DNA of 64,000 nt from Flavobacterium croceum DSM 17960 (lineage in GTDB: Bacteria > Bacteroidota > Bacteroidia > Flavobacteriales > Flavobacteriaceae): NCBI RefSeq assembly GCF_002917885.1, contig NZ_PQNY01000001.1, forward strand, positions 186,001 through 250,000. Reading direction: 5' to 3'. Shown in pieces: positions 1 through 8,876 of this stretch. How positions within the stretch are numbered: position 1 is the first letter of the stretch; each line of letters starts with the position of its first letter. Made by a program: the position numbers and the translations under genes. The notes beneath the pieces are model-generated. The model ran no database searches. It saw only the letters and a program-made list of their open reading frames with translations, and had not been told where the DNA came from.

Positions 1-2
1 AC

Positions 3-578
3 AACAACAATCCGCTAGTATTTTTAAATAATGATAATTTAGCTTCTGCAACAAATACAGCACCTGTAACCAATATGGGTACAGCAAAATTAAAAGGCTA
101 TCGTCAAAGTGGAACTCCTCAAGAAGCATACTCAGTAGGAATAGAATATAGAGACCCTCATTTTTGGTGGATTGGTGCAAACGCAAATTATCTAGCAAGT
201 AATTATATGGATGTTTCTGCTTTACTTAGAACAGATAGATTTTTTACAAATCCAACAGACCCTTGGGGTTTACCTTTTGCTGAAGCTACAAGCGAAAGAG
301 CATCTCAATTATTAGCACAAGAAAAGTTCGCCAACTTTTATTTAGTAAACCTTTCTGGAGGAAAATCTTGGAAAGTTAAAAATACTACTTTCGGATTTTT
401 TGCTTCGATAAACAATGTATTAGATCAAGTATATAAAACTTCTGGATTTGAACAAGCTCGAAACTCAAACTTTAGAGAACTTAATCAAGATGTTTCTAGC
501 GGTACTCCAGCATTTGGGCCTAAATATTTCTATGGTTATGGTAGAACTTATTTTGTAAACTTATACATCAACTTCTAA
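3..578 (+). CDS. TonB-dependent receptor, C-terminal part (5' end outside window)
   Basis: The reading frame is open from the first bases of the window, so this is the last ~191 residues of a longer protein. It has alternating aromatic and polar beta strands (for example DPHFWWIGANANYLASN), a strand with NNVLDQVYKTSGFEQ typical of the end of a TonB-receptor barrel, and the terminal phenylalanine (FVNLYINF) used for outer-membrane assembly. The ligand cannot be told from this end. The next two genes start 9 and 4 bp further on and encode lipoproteins, one with a DUF5689 domain. In Flavobacteria such lipoproteins often accompany a receptor as surface partners, so an operon is likely. The family call is sure; the substrate is unknown. 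Confidence 0.88.
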   Translation, partial: NNNPLVFLNNDNLASATNTAPVTNMGTAKLKGYRQSGTPQEAYSVGIEYRDPHFWWIGANANYLASNYMDVSALLRTDRFFTNPTDPWGLPFAEATSERASQLLAQEKFANFYLVNLSGGKSWKVKNTTFGFFASINNVLDQVYKTSGFEQARNSNFRELNQDVSSGTPAFGPKYFYGYGRTYFVNLYINF

Positions 579-587
579 GAAATAAAT

Positions 588-1220
588 ATGAAAAAAATTA
601 AATTAATTATTGCAATGAGCGGTTTAACCTTATTAGGATTTACGTCTTGCTCACCAGAAGAGGATATTAAAAATCCAGATTTTAACCCATTAATTTTTGG
701 TGAAGATTTCTCAAAAAGCACAGAAGATGGTACAGCGCTTATAGCTCCAGGATGGATAAACTATAGTGAAGCAGGAACTTTACTTTGGAAACAAGGTTAT
801 CACAAAGTAACTCCTTCAAATATATACCAAGGATATGCAGTTTTTAATTCATATCAAAGCGGACAGGCATCAAACATAGGATGGTTAATTTCTCCAAAAA
901 TAGATTTAGATGCACAAGAAGGAGAAGTTTTACGATTTGAATGTGCTCAAGCCTACGTTAGTAGTGCTGCCAACTCTATAGAAGTCTTAATTTCTAATAA
1001 TTTTGATGGTACAAACGTATTAGGAGCTACATGGACACCACTAGATTGTACATTGCCTACTACAAGTAGTGCATATTTCTACTTTACAGACTCAGGAGAA
1101 ATTAATTTGTCTTCATATACTGGAAAAGTAAATATTGCTTTTAGAGTAAAAGGTTCTGGTACAAATACTAGTTTAGATGGCACATATCAAGTAGACAATA
1201 TTAGAGTTTATAAAAAATAA
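588..1220 (+). CDS. Lipoprotein with choice-of-anchor-J-like beta domain
   Basis: This 210-residue protein has a lipoprotein signal peptide (MKKIKLIIAMSGLTLLGFTSC, lipobox cysteine at residue 21), so it is probably membrane-anchored and perhaps surface exposed. The rest is one beta-rich domain: an EDFSK start, GWLISPKIDL in the middle and YQVDNIRVYK at the end. This is the pattern of the choice-of-anchor J / DUF5017-like jelly-roll domains of Bacteroidota surface proteins. No catalytic motif is visible. It lies 9 bp after the TonB receptor and 4 bp before a DUF5689 lipoprotein, suggesting a three-gene uptake or surface-binding operon. The function beyond binding is not known. Confidence 0.8.
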   Translation: MKKIKLIIAMSGLTLLGFTSCSPEEDIKNPDFNPLIFGEDFSKSTEDGTALIAPGWINYSEAGTLLWKQGYHKVTPSNIYQGYAVFNSYQSGQASNIGWLISPKIDLDAQEGEVLRFECAQAYVSSAANSIEVLISNNFDGTNVLGATWTPLDCTLPTTSSAYFYFTDSGEINLSSYTGKVNIAFRVKGSGTNTSLDGTYQVDNIRVYKK

Positions 1221-1224
1221 AAAC

Positions 1225-2595
1225 ATGAAAAAATCAATATTTAAATTAGTTGCACTAGTACTTTTTTCAACTACACTTGGTAGTTGTGTTGATGAGAAAT
1301 TCGGTACACCCGAAAATCCACTCAAAACGTACGAGCTAACAACAACAAAAACAGTTCTAGATATCACTTCTGCTGCAATTACTGTTCCTACAGAATACAC
1401 ACAAGATGATATTATTGAAGCTTATGTTACTTCTAGCGATGAAGGAGGTAATTTTTATAAATCAATTTCTTTCCAAACTTTGGCCGTAAGCCCAAATACA
1501 CCTATTGGATTTAGTGTTCCTGTAAATGAAACGTCTTTATTTGCAAAAGGATTTACTCCAGGTAGAAAAATATACATTAAATTAAAAGGATTATATATTG
1601 CTAAAGTATATGGTTCTACACAAATTGGTGCATTATATGAAGGAACTATAGGCAGAATATCTGAAGATAAATGGCAAGAACATTTATTTCCATCATCTAC
1701 AGTTGTTTCTGAAAGCAGTTTAGTAAGAACGTTATCATTTACAGCAGCTTTTGCAGATGCTAACCAAAATACATTAATAGATTTAGAGCCTGTTCAATTT
1801 GATGATAGTTCTTTAAATAGAACTTTATATGATGTTGATTCAGGAGGAGGAGCTACAAATCATACTGTTGTATCAACATCTGGAGGTACAGGTAAAATAG
1901 TAAGAATAAGTAGTTTTGCTCCATTCTCTGGAAATCAAGTTCCAAGTGGAAGCGGAACAATAAGAGGAGTACTTACTAAGTATAATGCTGATTTTCAGTA
2001 TATGGTACGTTACATGAGCGATTTTCGTTTATCAAATGCTAGAATAGACGTGTTTCCTGCAATAGGCGGAACAGCTATCCAGTATTTAAACACCTTTACA
2101 GAAACGTTTGAAACTTATTCAGTAACATCTTCTGGAGCAGTATTTCCAAAATATATAAATGATGCATACGTAGGTTCTAGATATTGGGACATAAAAACAT
2201 TCTCTTCCAATAAATATGCTCAAATGACAGCTTTTGGTGCTACAGGAGCTATAAAAACATATTTAATTGTACCAGCAGTTTTTACACCAGGATATAAATT
2301 TTCTTTTAAAACAAAAGATGGTTATAATAATGGAAATTGCTTAAAAGTTTACTACTCTACTTCTTATACACCAGGTTCTGACATTGGTACAACAAGTAAA
2401 GTAAATATTACCAATAATTTTGCAATTGCTTCTGGAACAACTTCAGGATATGCTACAAACTTTACAAATAGTGGAGATTTTGTAATTCCGAGTTCAGTAA
2501 CAGGTAATGGATTCTTTATTTTTGAATACACAGGCAATGGAGCAGGAGGAGTAACTACTACCATTCAAATAGATGATGTAAAACTTATTCCATAA
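1225..2595 (+). CDS. DUF5689 domain lipoprotein with C-terminal jelly-roll domain
   Basis: This 456-residue lipoprotein has signal MKKSIFKLVALVLFSTTLGSC with the lipid cysteine at 21. Residues ~40-260 match the look of DUF5689: IIEAYVTSSDEGGNFYKSISFQ, then GRKIYIKLKGLYIAK. Residues ~290-456 form a second beta domain that ends TTTIQIDDVKLIP, like the choice-of-anchor J domain of the preceding protein. Known relatives are encoded beside TonB receptors and secreted nucleases or phosphatases, so a role in binding an extracellular polymer is plausible but inferred. A strong terminator follows within 25 bp, which makes it the last gene of the operon. Confidence 0.8.
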   Translation: MKKSIFKLVALVLFSTTLGSCVDEKFGTPENPLKTYELTTTKTVLDITSAAITVPTEYTQDDIIEAYVTSSDEGGNFYKSISFQTLAVSPNTPIGFSVPVNETSLFAKGFTPGRKIYIKLKGLYIAKVYGSTQIGALYEGTIGRISEDKWQEHLFPSSTVVSESSLVRTLSFTAAFADANQNTLIDLEPVQFDDSSLNRTLYDVDSGGGATNHTVVSTSGGTGKIVRISSFAPFSGNQVPSGSGTIRGVLTKYNADFQYMVRYMSDFRLSNARIDVFPAIGGTAIQYLNTFTETFETYSVTSSGAVFPKYINDAYVGSRYWDIKTFSSNKYAQMTAFGATGAIKTYLIVPAVFTPGYKFSFKTKDGYNNGNCLKVYYSTSYTPGSDIGTTSKVNITNNFAIASGTTSGYATNFTNSGDFVIPSSVTGNGFFIFEYTGNGAGGVTTTIQIDDVKLIP

Positions 2596-2615
2596 CATAT
2601 AATAGAGTATAGATT

Positions 2616-2648
2616 AAAAAGGATGTCTTTAAAAGAGACATCCTTTTT
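2616..2648 (+). terminator. Rho-independent terminator after the receptor/lipoprotein operon
   Basis: Positions 2616-2628 and 2636-2648 form a perfect 13-bp inverted repeat (core GGATGTCT/AGACATCC) with a 7-nt loop, an A-run on the left and a T-run on the right. It lies 20 bp after the DUF5689 stop codon. Confidence 0.9.
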
Positions 2649-2681
2649 AATTTAAAATATTATTTTTATAAAAAAAACATT

Positions 2682-3308
2682 TTGCCTTTAGTAGAATTAT
2701 ATAATGTAAAAGAAAACACCATTGTATATTTTTGGAAAATTTCCGAAGATTACCATAGTCTTTTTCACGCAGTAGACCTAAAAAACGCATCGCTAGAGCG
2801 ATTACAACACATGAAGTCTCAAGAGCATCAAAAAGGATTCTTAGCCGTGCGAATGATTTTACAACACATAGGTTATACAGACCATGATTTGTATTACGAC
2901 AATCATGGAAAACCACATCTTTTAAATGGTAAGCATATTAGTATTTCGCATTCACATGAGTTTTCAGCTATAGCAATAAGCGATATAGCAATAGGATTAG
3001 ATTTAGAAAAAATCAAAGAAAAAACACTCAAAATTGCACCAAGGTTTATGGATACAAGCCATCTTGCAAACCTTTCAATTGCAAACCAACTCATAAAAGC
3101 CACTGTAGTTTGGGGCATTAAAGAAACCGTTTTTAAAATTAAAAATGAAAAAGGAATAAGTTTTCCAAATCATATTGCAGAAGAACGTTTTACTATTGAA
3201 GACAAACATACTTTTGCGTATTTAAATTTTAAGAATACAACAGAAAAATTTGAAGTGTACTTTAATCAAATAGAAGACTATATCTTTGTATGCACATTTT
3301 TAGCATAA
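2682..3308 (+). CDS. 4'-phosphopantetheinyl transferase superfamily protein
   Basis: It transfers the phosphopantetheine arm of CoA to a serine of a carrier protein. The 208-residue protein shows the family motifs ISISHSHEF (residues 86-94), the metal-binding GLDLE (105-109) and WGIKETVFK (144-152, W/KExxxK motif). Length fits the ~200-residue Bacteroidota Sfp/AcpT-like group. The start is a TTG at 2682: the N-terminus MPLVELYNVKENTIVYFWK aligns in style with family members, and no ATG precedes it after the terminator. It is 18 bp ahead of the GGGP synthase gene. Whether it serves fatty-acid ACP or secondary-metabolite carriers cannot be told. Confidence 0.88.
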   Translation: MPLVELYNVKENTIVYFWKISEDYHSLFHAVDLKNASLERLQHMKSQEHQKGFLAVRMILQHIGYTDHDLYYDNHGKPHLLNGKHISISHSHEFSAIAISDIAIGLDLEKIKEKTLKIAPRFMDTSHLANLSIANQLIKATVVWGIKETVFKIKNEKGISFPNHIAEERFTIEDKHTFAYLNFKNTTEKFEVYFNQIEDYIFVCTFLA

Positions 3309-3326
3309 ATAAAGTAAAAAGATACT

Positions 3327-4058
3327 ATGGGTTCTATTTATCAAGAAATAATTCAAGCCAAAAACAACAACCAAAAACTTTTGGGAATACTACTAGATCC
3401 CGAAAAAATTAATACTCACAACATACAAGATTTAGTAAATACCATTCATACTTCGCCAGCAACTCATATTCTTGTAGGAGGTAGCACAATTCAAGATATT
3501 TCTTATCATGTAGAAAATATAGTTAGTATACTTAAAGCAAACACAAATTTGCCTATTTTGCTTTTTCCTGCCAATGTATTTCAGGTTTGTGTACAAGCCG
3601 ATGCACTATTATATTTAATGTTATTATCGGGTAGAAACCCCGAGTATTTAATAGAACAACAAATAAAAGCAGTGCCCATTATTCAACAATCAAAAATAGA
3701 AGTTATTTCTACAGGTTATATTTTGGTAGATGGCGGTACAGAAACATCTACGATGAAAGTAACCCAAACCAAACCAATAAGCCAACAAGATTTAACAAGT
3801 ATTGTACAAACAGCAGTAGCAGGTGAGTATATTGGCAACAAAATTATTTACTTGGAAGCGGGTAGTGGTGCCAAATTTAGGGTTTCAAATACTATTATCG
3901 AACATGTTGCGAGCCACGTGTCAATCCCGATACTTGTAGGCGGAGGCATTAAAACAAGTCAAGATATTGATGCAGCTTACAAGGCTGGTGCAGATATGGT
4001 TATTATTGGGACAGCTTTTGAAAACAACACATCTTTTTTTCACAACTTGGAGGTATGA
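3327..4058 (+). CDS. Geranylgeranylglyceryl / heptaprenylglyceryl phosphate synthase family (PcrB-like)
   Basis: This is a TIM-barrel prenyltransferase that joins a polyprenyl diphosphate to sn-glycerol 1-phosphate. Visible motifs are GILLDPEK (residues 20-27), HILVGGSTIQD (~47-57), the lipid-contact stretch STGYILVDGG and the phosphate-binding IPILVGGGIKT near residue 205. Length (243 aa) is standard. Flavobacterial members are known to make prenylglyceryl phosphates, although their lipid end product is unclear. The stop overlaps the next start by 4 nt (ATGA), giving tight coupling to pnuC. Confidence 0.9.
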   Translation: MGSIYQEIIQAKNNNQKLLGILLDPEKINTHNIQDLVNTIHTSPATHILVGGSTIQDISYHVENIVSILKANTNLPILLFPANVFQVCVQADALLYLMLLSGRNPEYLIEQQIKAVPIIQQSKIEVISTGYILVDGGTETSTMKVTQTKPISQQDLTSIVQTAVAGEYIGNKIIYLEAGSGAKFRVSNTIIEHVASHVSIPILVGGGIKTSQDIDAAYKAGADMVIIGTAFENNTSFFHNLEV

Positions 4059-4666
4059 TAGAATTTTTATTTTCTCAATATAAAAACTATCCAAATTATC
4101 AAATAGCATTAGAAATTATCGCCATACTATTTGGATTGTTAAGTGTTTGGTTTGCAAAAAAAAATAATATTTTGGTTTATCCTACGGGTATAGTAAACAC
4201 AGCAATTTATGTTTATTTATTGTATCAATGGAGCTTACTAGGCGACATGATGATTAATTTTTATTATGTAGTTATGAGTATTTATGGATGGTACAATTGG
4301 ACAAAGAAAAATAATGATGAAGGAGCTACTTTTCCTATAGCTACCATGACCAAACAAGAATATAAAAACGCGATTATAGTTTTTGTTGCCACCATACTTT
4401 TTGTGTTGGCGGTTTATTGGTTTTTTGATAAATTTACACATTACACAGCCTACATAGACACATTTGTTACCGGAATTTTCTTGGTAGGTATGTGGCTTAT
4501 GGCAAAACGAAAAATAGAAAACTGGATATTTTGGATTATTGGAGACCTAATTTCAATACCTATGTATTATGTAAAAGGGTATACCTTTACAAGTATTCAA
4601 TATATAGTTTTTACAATAATTGCATTTGCAGCCTATAAAGAATGGAAGAAAAATTTAGTGAACTAG
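4055..4666 (+). CDS. pnuC: PnuC-family vitamin transporter, possibly thiamin type (PnuT)
   Basis: This 203-residue inner-membrane protein has about seven hydrophobic segments and the family features GLLSVWFAKKNNILVYPTGIVN (first helices, shortened here to the start of the motif), YGWYNW, and a C-terminal YVKGYTFTSIQYIVF. Family members carry nicotinamide riboside or, in Bacteroidota, thiamin by facilitated diffusion followed by phosphorylation. Two kilobases downstream a TPP riboswitch controls a TonB receptor, which favours thiamin as the substrate; that is inference from context. It overlaps pcrB-like by 4 nt and the DUF4301 gene by 25 nt. No kinase gene is seen alongside. Confidence 0.85.
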   Translation: MIEFLFSQYKNYPNYQIALEIIAILFGLLSVWFAKKNNILVYPTGIVNTAIYVYLLYQWSLLGDMMINFYYVVMSIYGWYNWTKKNNDEGATFPIATMTKQEYKNAIIVFVATILFVLAVYWFFDKFTHYTAYIDTFVTGIFLVGMWLMAKRKIENWIFWIIGDLISIPMYYVKGYTFTSIQYIVFTIIAFAAYKEWKKNLVN

Positions 4667-6180
4667 ACATAAAATATATTCTACAAAGAGGGAACTCTTT
4701 AGAAAAAATAGAAAAACAGATTTTATTTTTTAAGCAAGGTGTTTCGAAAATAAATTTAGTAAAATCTGCTACAAAAAACGATGGAATTTGGGTTTTTGAC
4801 CAAAAGGAAACTCAAAAATTGATAGATTATTTTGATAAACATAAACATAAGTATACCATAGAAAAGTTTGTTCCTGCTTCTGGAGCAGCTAGTAGAATGT
4901 TTAAGTTTTTATCAGAATTTATAACAACATATAATCCAGAAACAGAAACAATAAATGCTTACATAAATAAAACGAAGTCTAAAGATCTTTCGGTTTTTTT
5001 GGTAGGGCTAAAAAACTTTCCTTTTTATGAAGCACTAAAAGAAAAAACAAAACAAATATACCCCAATTACCTACAGGTAGACAAAGATGTAAAAGATTAT
5101 CTACTCATCAAAACACTGTTAGATAAAAACTATTTTGACTATGCTTCAAAACCAAAAGCTATTTTGCCCTTTCATGTGCAAAACACCAAGGTAGTAACAC
5201 CGATAGAAGAACAATTGGCAGAAACAGCCTATTATAAAGTTGCATCAAGAAAAACAAAACTTCATTTTACTATTTCTCCAGAGCATTTAGAATCTTTTCA
5301 AAGTATTACATCACAATACTCAGAATACGATATAAATTTTTCGTTTCAAGATCATGCAACAGACACGTTGGCAGTAAACTTAAACAATACACCGTTTCGT
5401 TTAGAAAACAACCAATTGCTTTTTAGACCAGGAGGACATGGTGCACTCATAGAAAACCTCAATACACTTCAGTCAGATATTATTTTTATAAAAAACATAG
5501 ACAATGTATCGTTCAATCATTTTGATGATATTGTTAAGTACAAAAAATTATTAGGAGGCGTGCTGTTGCGTATGCAGTATTTGGTTTTTAACTATTTAAA
5601 AGTATTAGAAACCAATAATTTTTCTAAAGTTTCTATCGCCGAAATCATCACGTTTGTTCGTGAAAAACTCCAATTACCACTTCAAGAAGATTTTGAAATG
5701 TTTCAAACAGAGTTTCAAATAACCTCATTGTACAATCAACTTAACAAGCCAATTAGGGTGTGTGGTATGGTAAAAAACGAAGGAGAACCTGGTGGAGGCC
5801 CTTTTTGGGTAAAAGATGATAAAGGTAAAATATCGTTACAAATAGTTGAAACATCTCAAATCGATTTAAAAAACGAAAACCAAATAGAAATTGTAAAAAA
5901 CGCAACCCATTTTAATCCAGTAGATTTGGTATGCGGTATTAAAGATTATAAAGGCAACAAATTTAATTTATCTCTTTTTATAGACGAAAATACAGGTTTT
6001 ATTGTTGAAAAAAACAAGAACGGAAAGCCATTAAAAGCCTATGAACTACCTGGTTTATGGAATGGAGCTATGGCAAAATGGATTACCATTTTTGTTGAAG
6101 TTCCGCTTACAACATTCAACCCAGTAAAAACGGTAAACGATTTACTCAAACCTGCCCATCAACCTATTTTAAACGAATAA
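4642..6180 (+). CDS. DUF4301 family protein
   Basis: This is a 512-residue cytoplasmic protein of the Bacteroidota-specific DUF4301 family. The N-terminal part has the nucleotidyltransferase-like stretch EKFVPASGAASRMFKF (residues ~74-89), and the middle has LFRPGGHGALIENLN and VCGMVKNEGEPGGGPFW. These resemble the sugar-phosphate nucleotidyltransferase fold (a glycine-rich SGxxSRM loop), but no activity is established. The start at 4642 overlaps the pnuC end by 25 nt. It stands between pnuC and arfB in a tightly packed row, so it is co-transcribed. Family assignment is confident, function is not. Confidence 0.85.
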   Translation: MEEKFSELDIKYILQRGNSLEKIEKQILFFKQGVSKINLVKSATKNDGIWVFDQKETQKLIDYFDKHKHKYTIEKFVPASGAASRMFKFLSEFITTYNPETETINAYINKTKSKDLSVFLVGLKNFPFYEALKEKTKQIYPNYLQVDKDVKDYLLIKTLLDKNYFDYASKPKAILPFHVQNTKVVTPIEEQLAETAYYKVASRKTKLHFTISPEHLESFQSITSQYSEYDINFSFQDHATDTLAVNLNNTPFRLENNQLLFRPGGHGALIENLNTLQSDIIFIKNIDNVSFNHFDDIVKYKKLLGGVLLRMQYLVFNYLKVLETNNFSKVSIAEIITFVREKLQLPLQEDFEMFQTEFQITSLYNQLNKPIRVCGMVKNEGEPGGGPFWVKDDKGKISLQIVETSQIDLKNENQIEIVKNATHFNPVDLVCGIKDYKGNKFNLSLFIDENTGFIVEKNKNGKPLKAYELPGLWNGAMAKWITIFVEVPLTTFNPVKTVNDLLKPAHQPILNE

Positions 6181-6182
6181 AA

Positions 6183-6584
6183 ATGGACAAAGAATTGTTG
6201 CTTAACGAAATACAATACAAAGCTGTAAGAAGTAGTGGTGCAGGCGGACAAAATGTAAATAAAGTTGCATCAAAAGTCATTGCAAGTATTAATGTGTTTG
6301 AATCTAAAGCTTTTACAGATGAAGAAAAAGCTCATGTACTTCAAAAATTAAAAACTAAAATTTCACAAGAAGGTATTTTAGCTTTAAATGCAGAAACAGA
6401 CAGAAGTCAGTTAAAAAACAAAGAAATTGTTACCCAAAAACTTATAGAACTCATACAAAAAGCCTTAATAATTCCCAAAAAGAGAAAACCAACAAACATT
6501 CCTACAGCCATAAACGAAAAACGAATTAAAGAGAAGAAAGCCAACGCAGAAACAAAACAAAATAGAAAGAAGCCAAATTTTTAA
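6183..6584 (+). CDS. arfB: Alternative ribosome-rescue factor ArfB / RF-1-like peptidyl-tRNA hydrolase
   Basis: This 133-residue class I release-factor-like protein has only the catalytic domain: SSGAGGQNVNK with the GGQ at residues 21-23, followed by a basic tail (KKRKPTNIP...KQNRKKPNF) that in ArfB/YaeJ enters the empty mRNA channel. It releases peptides from ribosomes stalled without a codon. The start is 2 bp after the DUF4301 stop. The lack of a codon-recognition domain and the basic tail separate it from PrfA/PrfB. Confidence 0.92.
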   Translation: MDKELLLNEIQYKAVRSSGAGGQNVNKVASKVIASINVFESKAFTDEEKAHVLQKLKTKISQEGILALNAETDRSQLKNKEIVTQKLIELIQKALIIPKKRKPTNIPTAINEKRIKEKKANAETKQNRKKPNF

Positions 6585-6592
6585 AAAATAAT

Positions 6593-6600
6593 TATCTTTG
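6593..6600 (+). promoter_or_regulatory. Flavobacterial -7 promoter box for the riboswitch transcript
   Basis: The sequence TATCTTTG matches the TAnnTTTG -7 element of the Bacteroidota primary sigma factor. It lies just ahead of the TPP riboswitch, so transcription would begin within a few bases of the aptamer. A TTG at -33 is not evident. Confidence 0.7.
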
Positions 6601-6603
6601 CGT

Positions 6604-6708
6604 GTCTCATAGGGGTGCTTTGATAGTCAAGGCTGAGATTATACCCATAGAACCTAGAACAGGTAATGCTGTTTAGGGATTTTGTTTGCAAATGAGTTGC
6701 TTGCAAAC
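6604..6708 (+). ncRNA. TPP (THI-box) riboswitch with following hairpin
   Basis: Positions 6612-6682 hold the conserved THI elements in order: AGGGGTGCT, GGCTGAGA, ACCC, GAACCT, AGGTAATGCT and TTTAGGGA. These correspond to the TPP-binding helices P2-P5. A perfect 8-bp hairpin (6684-6691 with 6701-6708, GTTTGCAA/TTGCAAAC) and a T-rich tract at 6716-6726 follow and may form the expression platform. TPP binding normally lowers expression. The controlled gene is the TonB receptor at 6774, so it is predicted to import thiamin or a precursor. Confidence 0.93.
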
Positions 6709-6752
6709 TACAAAATTTATTTTTTAACCCAAAGAATAATTTACCCCCAGTT

Positions 6753-6775
6753 ATTCGTAAAAACAATTTACGAAT
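6753..6775 (+). promoter_or_regulatory. Hairpin that encloses the receptor start codon
   Basis: Positions 6753-6761 (ATTCGTAAA) and 6767-6775 (TTTACGAAT) are perfect 9-bp inverted arms with a 5-nt loop. The first two bases of the ATG at 6774 are inside the right arm, so in RNA the initiation site would be occluded when this hairpin forms. It could be part of the riboswitch output, acting on translation. Confidence 0.5.
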
Positions 6776-8876
6776 GGAACTTTTATTCAAAAAAACAAAA
6801 ATGGTAGCTTTGGTAAGCACAATTACCTTTGCCGTATTTGCACAACAAACCAAAACACAAGACACGTTAAAACCAAAACAGCTTGAAGAAGTTATAATAT
6901 CTTCTATACGAGTGAGTAAAAAAACGCCTGTAACTTTTTCAGACTTGAACCAAAAGGAAATCGCACCTCGAAATTTAGGTCAAGATATTCCTATTCTCAT
7001 GAATTTTATGCCTTCTGTTGTTACCACTTCAGATGCCGGAAATGGTTTTGGATATACGGGCATACGCGTTCGTGGTAGCGATGCAACTAGAGTAAATGTT
7101 ACCATAAACGGTATTGCGTACAATGATAGCGAAAGTAGCGGTACTTTTTTTGTAGATATGCCCGATTTTGCATCGTCACTACAAAGTTTACAATTACAGC
7201 GTGGAGTAGGAACTTCTACAAACGGATCGGGAGCATTTGGAGCAAGTTTAAATTTACTTACAGAAAGTTATAGTACTAAGGCTTATGGAGAAATAGCCAA
7301 TTCTTTTGGTAGTTTCAATTCTCATAAACACACAGCAAAATTCAGCACAGGATTATTTTCAAAAAAGTTTGAAATTTCTGGTCGGTTATCTTGGTTAAAA
7401 TCTGATGGATATATTCAAAGAGCGATCTCTAATTTAAAATCCTATTTTTTTCAATCTAATTATATAGGCGAAACAACCTTGCTAAAACTCTTAGTTTTTG
7501 GAGGAGCAGAACGAACCTATCAAGCATGGAACGGTATAGATGCCGATAAATTGCAAGAAGATAGAACCTATAATTACTCTGGATTGTATTTTGACGAAAA
7601 TGGAAATCCACAGTTTTATAAAAACGAGGTAGACGACTATACACAACATCATATACAACTGCATTGGAACGAAAGACTAACAGACAATTGGCATACAAAT
7701 TTTGCGTTACATTACACAAAAGGCAAAGGGTATTATGAAAATTTTAAAGAAGATGCTTCATACAACGGTTACAATCTTACGCCTCAAAATGGTAGTACTA
7801 CAACAGATTTAGCAAGACAAAAATGGCTCAACAACGATTTTTATGGTCTAACGTTTTCCATTAATTATAAAAAAGAAGCTCTAGATTTTAGCGTTGGAGG
7901 CGCATACAATCAGTACAAAGGCAAACATTATGGGTTGGTAAATTGGGGCGTAGCTATTTTACCATCGGAAATTGGAAAACATTATTACGATTATTTTGGC
8001 AATAAAAATGATGGAAATATATATACAAAAACATATTATGCTATTTCAAAAAATTGGGGTGCATTTGTAGATTTACAATATAGAAACGTTACCTATAATG
8101 CCAATGGAATTGCAGCAACAGATGTACAAGATCAATTTCATTTCTTCAACCCAAAAGCAGGGATTAACTATTTGCTGGACAAGCAAAACACGTTTTATTT
8201 TTCTTATGCAAAAGCACATAGAGAACCCAATAGAAACGATTATGAAAACGGAACGGTAAAACCTGAAAAACTAAACGATTTTGAATTAGGTTGGCGTTGC
8301 ACAAAAAACACTTTTTCTATAAATTGGAATTTGTATTATATGCTTTACAAAGACCAAATTTTGCTTACCGGTACAATAGACGATATTGGAAATCCTATTC
8401 GATTTAACACCGATAAAAGTTATAGATTTGGAACAGAAATAGATGCCAAAATTACCATTTCAAAACACATACAATGGTTGGCAAATACTACAATAAGTGC
8501 AAATAAAATACAATCTACTCAAAATAATTCAAGTTCAGACATTAGTTTTTCTCCCAATCTAATTGTAGGAAACCAACTTATTGTAAAACCTTTTTCAGCC
8601 TTTAAGTTAATGATGCTTAACAAATTTGTGGGTAACCAATACCTAAATAATGTAGAATCGCCACAAGCTAAATTAAACGACTATACTACTACAGACTTTA
8701 ATGCCATATATACTTTTACACCAAAAATTTGGTTCGACACCATTACTATTTCGGGTTTGGTAAACAATGTTTTTGCAAAACAATATAGTTCCAATGGATA
8801 TATGTGGGATATTTACCCGTACTATTACCCACAAGCAAAACGCAACTATTTACTAGGATTAACCTTGCGTTTTTAA
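6774..8876 (+). CDS. TonB-dependent outer-membrane receptor, predicted thiamin transporter
   Basis: This 700-residue receptor has a short signal peptide (KKTKMVALVSTITFAVFAQQ), a TonB box-like segment LEEVIISS (residues 37-44), a plug domain (TGIRVRGSDATRVNVTINGI, GVGTSTNGSGAFGASLNLLT) and a beta barrel ending RNYLLGLTLRF. Its only upstream signal is the TPP riboswitch, which predicts thiamin, TPP or precursors as cargo taken up with TonB/ExbBD energy. The start at 6774 keeps the positively charged n-region; an alternative ATG at 6801 would leave a very short signal. The stop overlaps the convergent lipoprotein gene by 4 bp. Confidence 0.9.
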   Translation: MELLFKKTKMVALVSTITFAVFAQQTKTQDTLKPKQLEEVIISSIRVSKKTPVTFSDLNQKEIAPRNLGQDIPILMNFMPSVVTTSDAGNGFGYTGIRVRGSDATRVNVTINGIAYNDSESSGTFFVDMPDFASSLQSLQLQRGVGTSTNGSGAFGASLNLLTESYSTKAYGEIANSFGSFNSHKHTAKFSTGLFSKKFEISGRLSWLKSDGYIQRAISNLKSYFFQSNYIGETTLLKLLVFGGAERTYQAWNGIDADKLQEDRTYNYSGLYFDENGNPQFYKNEVDDYTQHHIQLHWNERLTDNWHTNFALHYTKGKGYYENFKEDASYNGYNLTPQNGSTTTDLARQKWLNNDFYGLTFSINYKKEALDFSVGGAYNQYKGKHYGLVNWGVAILPSEIGKHYYDYFGNKNDGNIYTKTYYAISKNWGAFVDLQYRNVTYNANGIAATDVQDQFHFFNPKAGINYLLDKQNTFYFSYAKAHREPNRNDYENGTVKPEKLNDFELGWRCTKNTFSINWNLYYMLYKDQILLTGTIDDIGNPIRFNTDKSYRFGTEIDAKITISKHIQWLANTTISANKIQSTQNNSSSDISFSPNLIVGNQLIVKPFSAFKLMMLNKFVGNQYLNNVESPQAKLNDYTTTDFNAIYTFTPKIWFDTITISGLVNNVFAKQYSSNGYMWDIYPYYYPQAKRNYLLGLTLRF

